A stretch of 6,966 bases of DNA from JAICND01 sp035281425 (GTDB lineage Bacteria > Actinomycetota > Acidimicrobiia > Spongiisociales > ZC4RG35). Below, one piece after another: positions 6,238 to 6,966 of this stretch. Within the stretch, counting starts at the first letter, position 1; every line of letters starts with the position of its first letter. The stretch covers positions 1 to 6,966 of the forward strand of contig DATEDX010000099.1 in the NCBI GenBank assembly GCA_035281425.1. Reading direction: 5' to 3'. Under the pieces are notes generated by a model. It saw only the letters and a program-made list of their open reading frames with translations. It searched no databases and was not told the DNA's origin. The translations under genes were made by a program, and so were the position numbers.

Positions 6238-6662
6238 TCGAGTTCTCGCTCCTTTCCTCTTGCCACCGCGGTGGCCTCCCATCCGATCAAGACCAAGTAG
6301 GCGATCACGGCGCTGAGACCGAAGGCAATCCGGTCGATTTCGAAGAGCCGCGCCACCAACAGCATGGTCACAGTGATGAGCCCCAATCGCAGCGCAAAGC
6401 CGAGCAGGGCGGCGGCATGATACATAGCCAGAGAAAGCCTCGCCGCCAGCGAGAGGAGCGCACCCGCCAACAAAAGGTTGCCCACCACCAGACCCACTCC
6501 GATGGCGGCGGCTATCGCCCCCGACCCGCCTCGGGCCAGCCAGAAAGCCCCGATCAGAGGTGGACCGACCAGCACCGCCCGTGCAACGGTATGGCGGGCG
6601 AGGATGGCTTCGACGGCGACGTCGCTTCCGGGTGCGGGGCCGATGCCGCTATCGGGGGCCAC
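6225..6662 (-). CDS. atpI: ATP synthase protein I (AtpI-like membrane protein)
   Basis: Small accessory membrane protein of 145 residues at the head of the atp operon. Four hydrophobic segments are visible (about 28-43, 47-70, 82-105 and 112-130), followed by a charged tail ARGKERELEWTR. AtpI homologues are known to help assemble the c-ring and, in some bacteria, to take part in magnesium or calcium handling; neither role can be read from this sequence. Family members share little sequence, so the call rests on topology, size and position between atpZ and atpB. The start is GTG, overlapping atpZ by 14 bp, with GAGGG (6673-6669) 6 nt upstream. The C-terminus overlaps the start of atpB. Confidence 0.8.
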   Translation of the reverse strand: MAPDSGIGPAPGSDVAVEAILARHTVARAVLVGPPLIGAFWLARGGSGAIAAAIGVGLVVGNLLLAGALLSLAARLSLAMYHAAALLGFALRLGLITVTMLLVARLFEIDRIAFGLSAVIAYLVLIGWEATAVARGKERELEWTR

Positions 6663-6882
6663 GGCGTTCCCTCGCTTCGGCGTCTTTGGAGAGCTGCCAG
6701 AGCCGGAGGAATCCCGAATAGGCGCCCAATCCGAACCCGATCAGGAGCAGCCAGGGCTCGGTACCCAGCCAGCGATCACCCAGATAACCGAGCAGCATCC
6801 CGGAGAGGATCGACCCCATGAAAGACCCACTGGCGACCCAGCCGCCGCCCATCATCGATGCCGGGTTGGTGTCTGGTCTCAT
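6649..6882 (-). CDS. atpZ: AtpZ-like two-helix membrane protein, first gene of the operon
   Basis: A 77-residue protein with two membrane helices (about 16-34 and 44-60) and a basic, charged tail. The link GYLGDRWLGTEPWLLLIGFG (32-51) followed by GAYSGFLRLW fits the AtpZ/AtpI family (ATPase_gene1 type), which commonly opens atp operons and is thought to act with AtpI. The ATG at 6882 has no recognisable ribosome binding site; the bases just before it are taken up by a Crp-like palindrome. Alternative ATGs at 6855 and 6852 also lack one, so the start is uncertain and the message may be leaderless or nearly so. The end overlaps the GTG of atpI, implying coupled translation. Confidence 0.8.
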   Translation of the reverse strand: MRPDTNPASMMGGGWVASGSFMGSILSGMLLGYLGDRWLGTEPWLLLIGFGLGAYSGFLRLWQLSKDAEARERRGPR

Positions 6883-6883
6883 C

Positions 6884-6901
6884 TTGTGAATCTGTTCACA
6901 A
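6884..6901. promoter_or_regulatory. Crp-type operator palindrome (TGTGA-N6-TCACA)
   Basis: The bases TTGTGAA-TCTG-TTCACAA form a perfect 7-bp inverted repeat and contain both full half-sites of the Crp/GlxR consensus, TGTGA and TCACA, at the correct 6-bp spacing. The site ends one base before the atpZ start codon. Crp-family regulators with this consensus are widespread in Actinomycetota and often act on respiratory genes. That one binds here, and whether it represses or activates, is inference. Its position at or downstream of the likely transcription start favours repression or a roadblock. Confidence 0.6.
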
Positions 6902-6931
6902 AGTCTACCTGGTGCTGATCATTGGCCCCAA
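6902..6931 (-). promoter_or_regulatory. Candidate sigma70-type promoter of the atp operon
   Basis: On the minus strand TAGACT (6907-6902) matches the -10 box at the key positions (TA..., A, final T). TTGGGG (6931-6926) is a partial -35 box at an 18-bp spacing. Transcription would start near 6895, giving a leader of only about a dozen bases that lies within the Crp-like palindrome. The -35 match is weak and other promoters beyond the window edge are possible. Confidence 0.35.
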
Positions 6932-6951
6932 ATCGGACCGTCGGGTTGGGG
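6926..6951. repeat. Short inverted repeat in the operon leader
   Basis: CCCCAA (6926-6931) and TTGGGG (6946-6951) are perfect 6-bp arms around 14 bases, which themselves contain CGG-A-CCG. The left arm coincides with the proposed -35 box. It could be a second operator or chance; no T-run follows on either strand, so it does not look like a terminator for an upstream gene. No coding frame is recognisable in 6903-6966. Confidence 0.3.
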
Positions 6952-6966
6952 AAAACTAGCCGTCCC

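Noticed and set aside
5431..6282. Long form of subunit a starting at ATG 6282
   Set aside because: It would add 15 mostly basic residues (GGHRGGKRKGARTR) read from the end of atpI in another frame. The GTG at 6237 gives a family-like N-terminus with an upstream AAAGGAG.
6888..6897. LexA/SOS box (GAAC-N4-GTTC)
   Set aside because: The bases are GAATCTGTTC: the spacing is two bases short and one half-site is mismatched. The Crp pattern fits fully.

Overview
The window holds almost one complete F-type (F1Fo) ATP synthase operon, and every gene reads on the minus strand. In transcription order, from high to low coordinates, it runs atpZ, atpI, atpB (a), atpE (c), atpF (b), atpH (delta), atpA (alpha), atpG (gamma), atpD (beta). 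Only atpC (epsilon) is missing. The beta stop codon overlaps a possible next start, but just 16 codons of that frame are visible and they cannot be identified. The sequence is GC-rich. Separate atpF and atpH genes, with no b-delta fusion, argue against Mycobacterium. The wording of the alpha, gamma and b proteins looks to me like Actinomycetota, perhaps Acidimicrobiia. That placement is by eye, without a database search.

Region 6883-6966 is the leader of the operon. It contains a plausible sigma70-type promoter and a perfect Crp-type palindrome (TGTGA-N6-TCACA) that ends one base before the first start codon. Region 5431-6882 codes for the small membrane proteins AtpZ and AtpI and the proton-channel subunit a, with overlapping reading frames. 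Region 4016-5403 codes for the c-ring, the b stalk and delta. Region 49-4005 codes for alpha, gamma and beta, the catalytic head and rotor shaft. Genes are packed with overlaps or gaps of 0-27 bp throughout, with one exception: a 120-bp gap between atpG and atpD. That gap is filled by a perfect 7-bp tandem repeat array and a compact double-hairpin element, followed by a strong ribosome binding site for atpD.

The proteins form one machine. Subunits a and c carry protons through the membrane and turn the c-ring. Gamma (with epsilon) transmits the rotation into the alpha3-beta3 head. Subunits b2 and delta hold the head still. AtpI and AtpZ are accessory membrane proteins linked to c-ring assembly and ion handling. 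All the key catalytic and channel residues I could check are present, so the enzyme looks functional and proton-coupled.

I found no previously undescribed biological system; the protein content is a housekeeping operon. The points worth a second look are non-coding or in start regions: the Crp-like site at the operon head, the heptamer array and palindromic element between gamma and beta, a signal-peptide-like extension on subunit c, and start-site strength that appears to follow subunit copy number.
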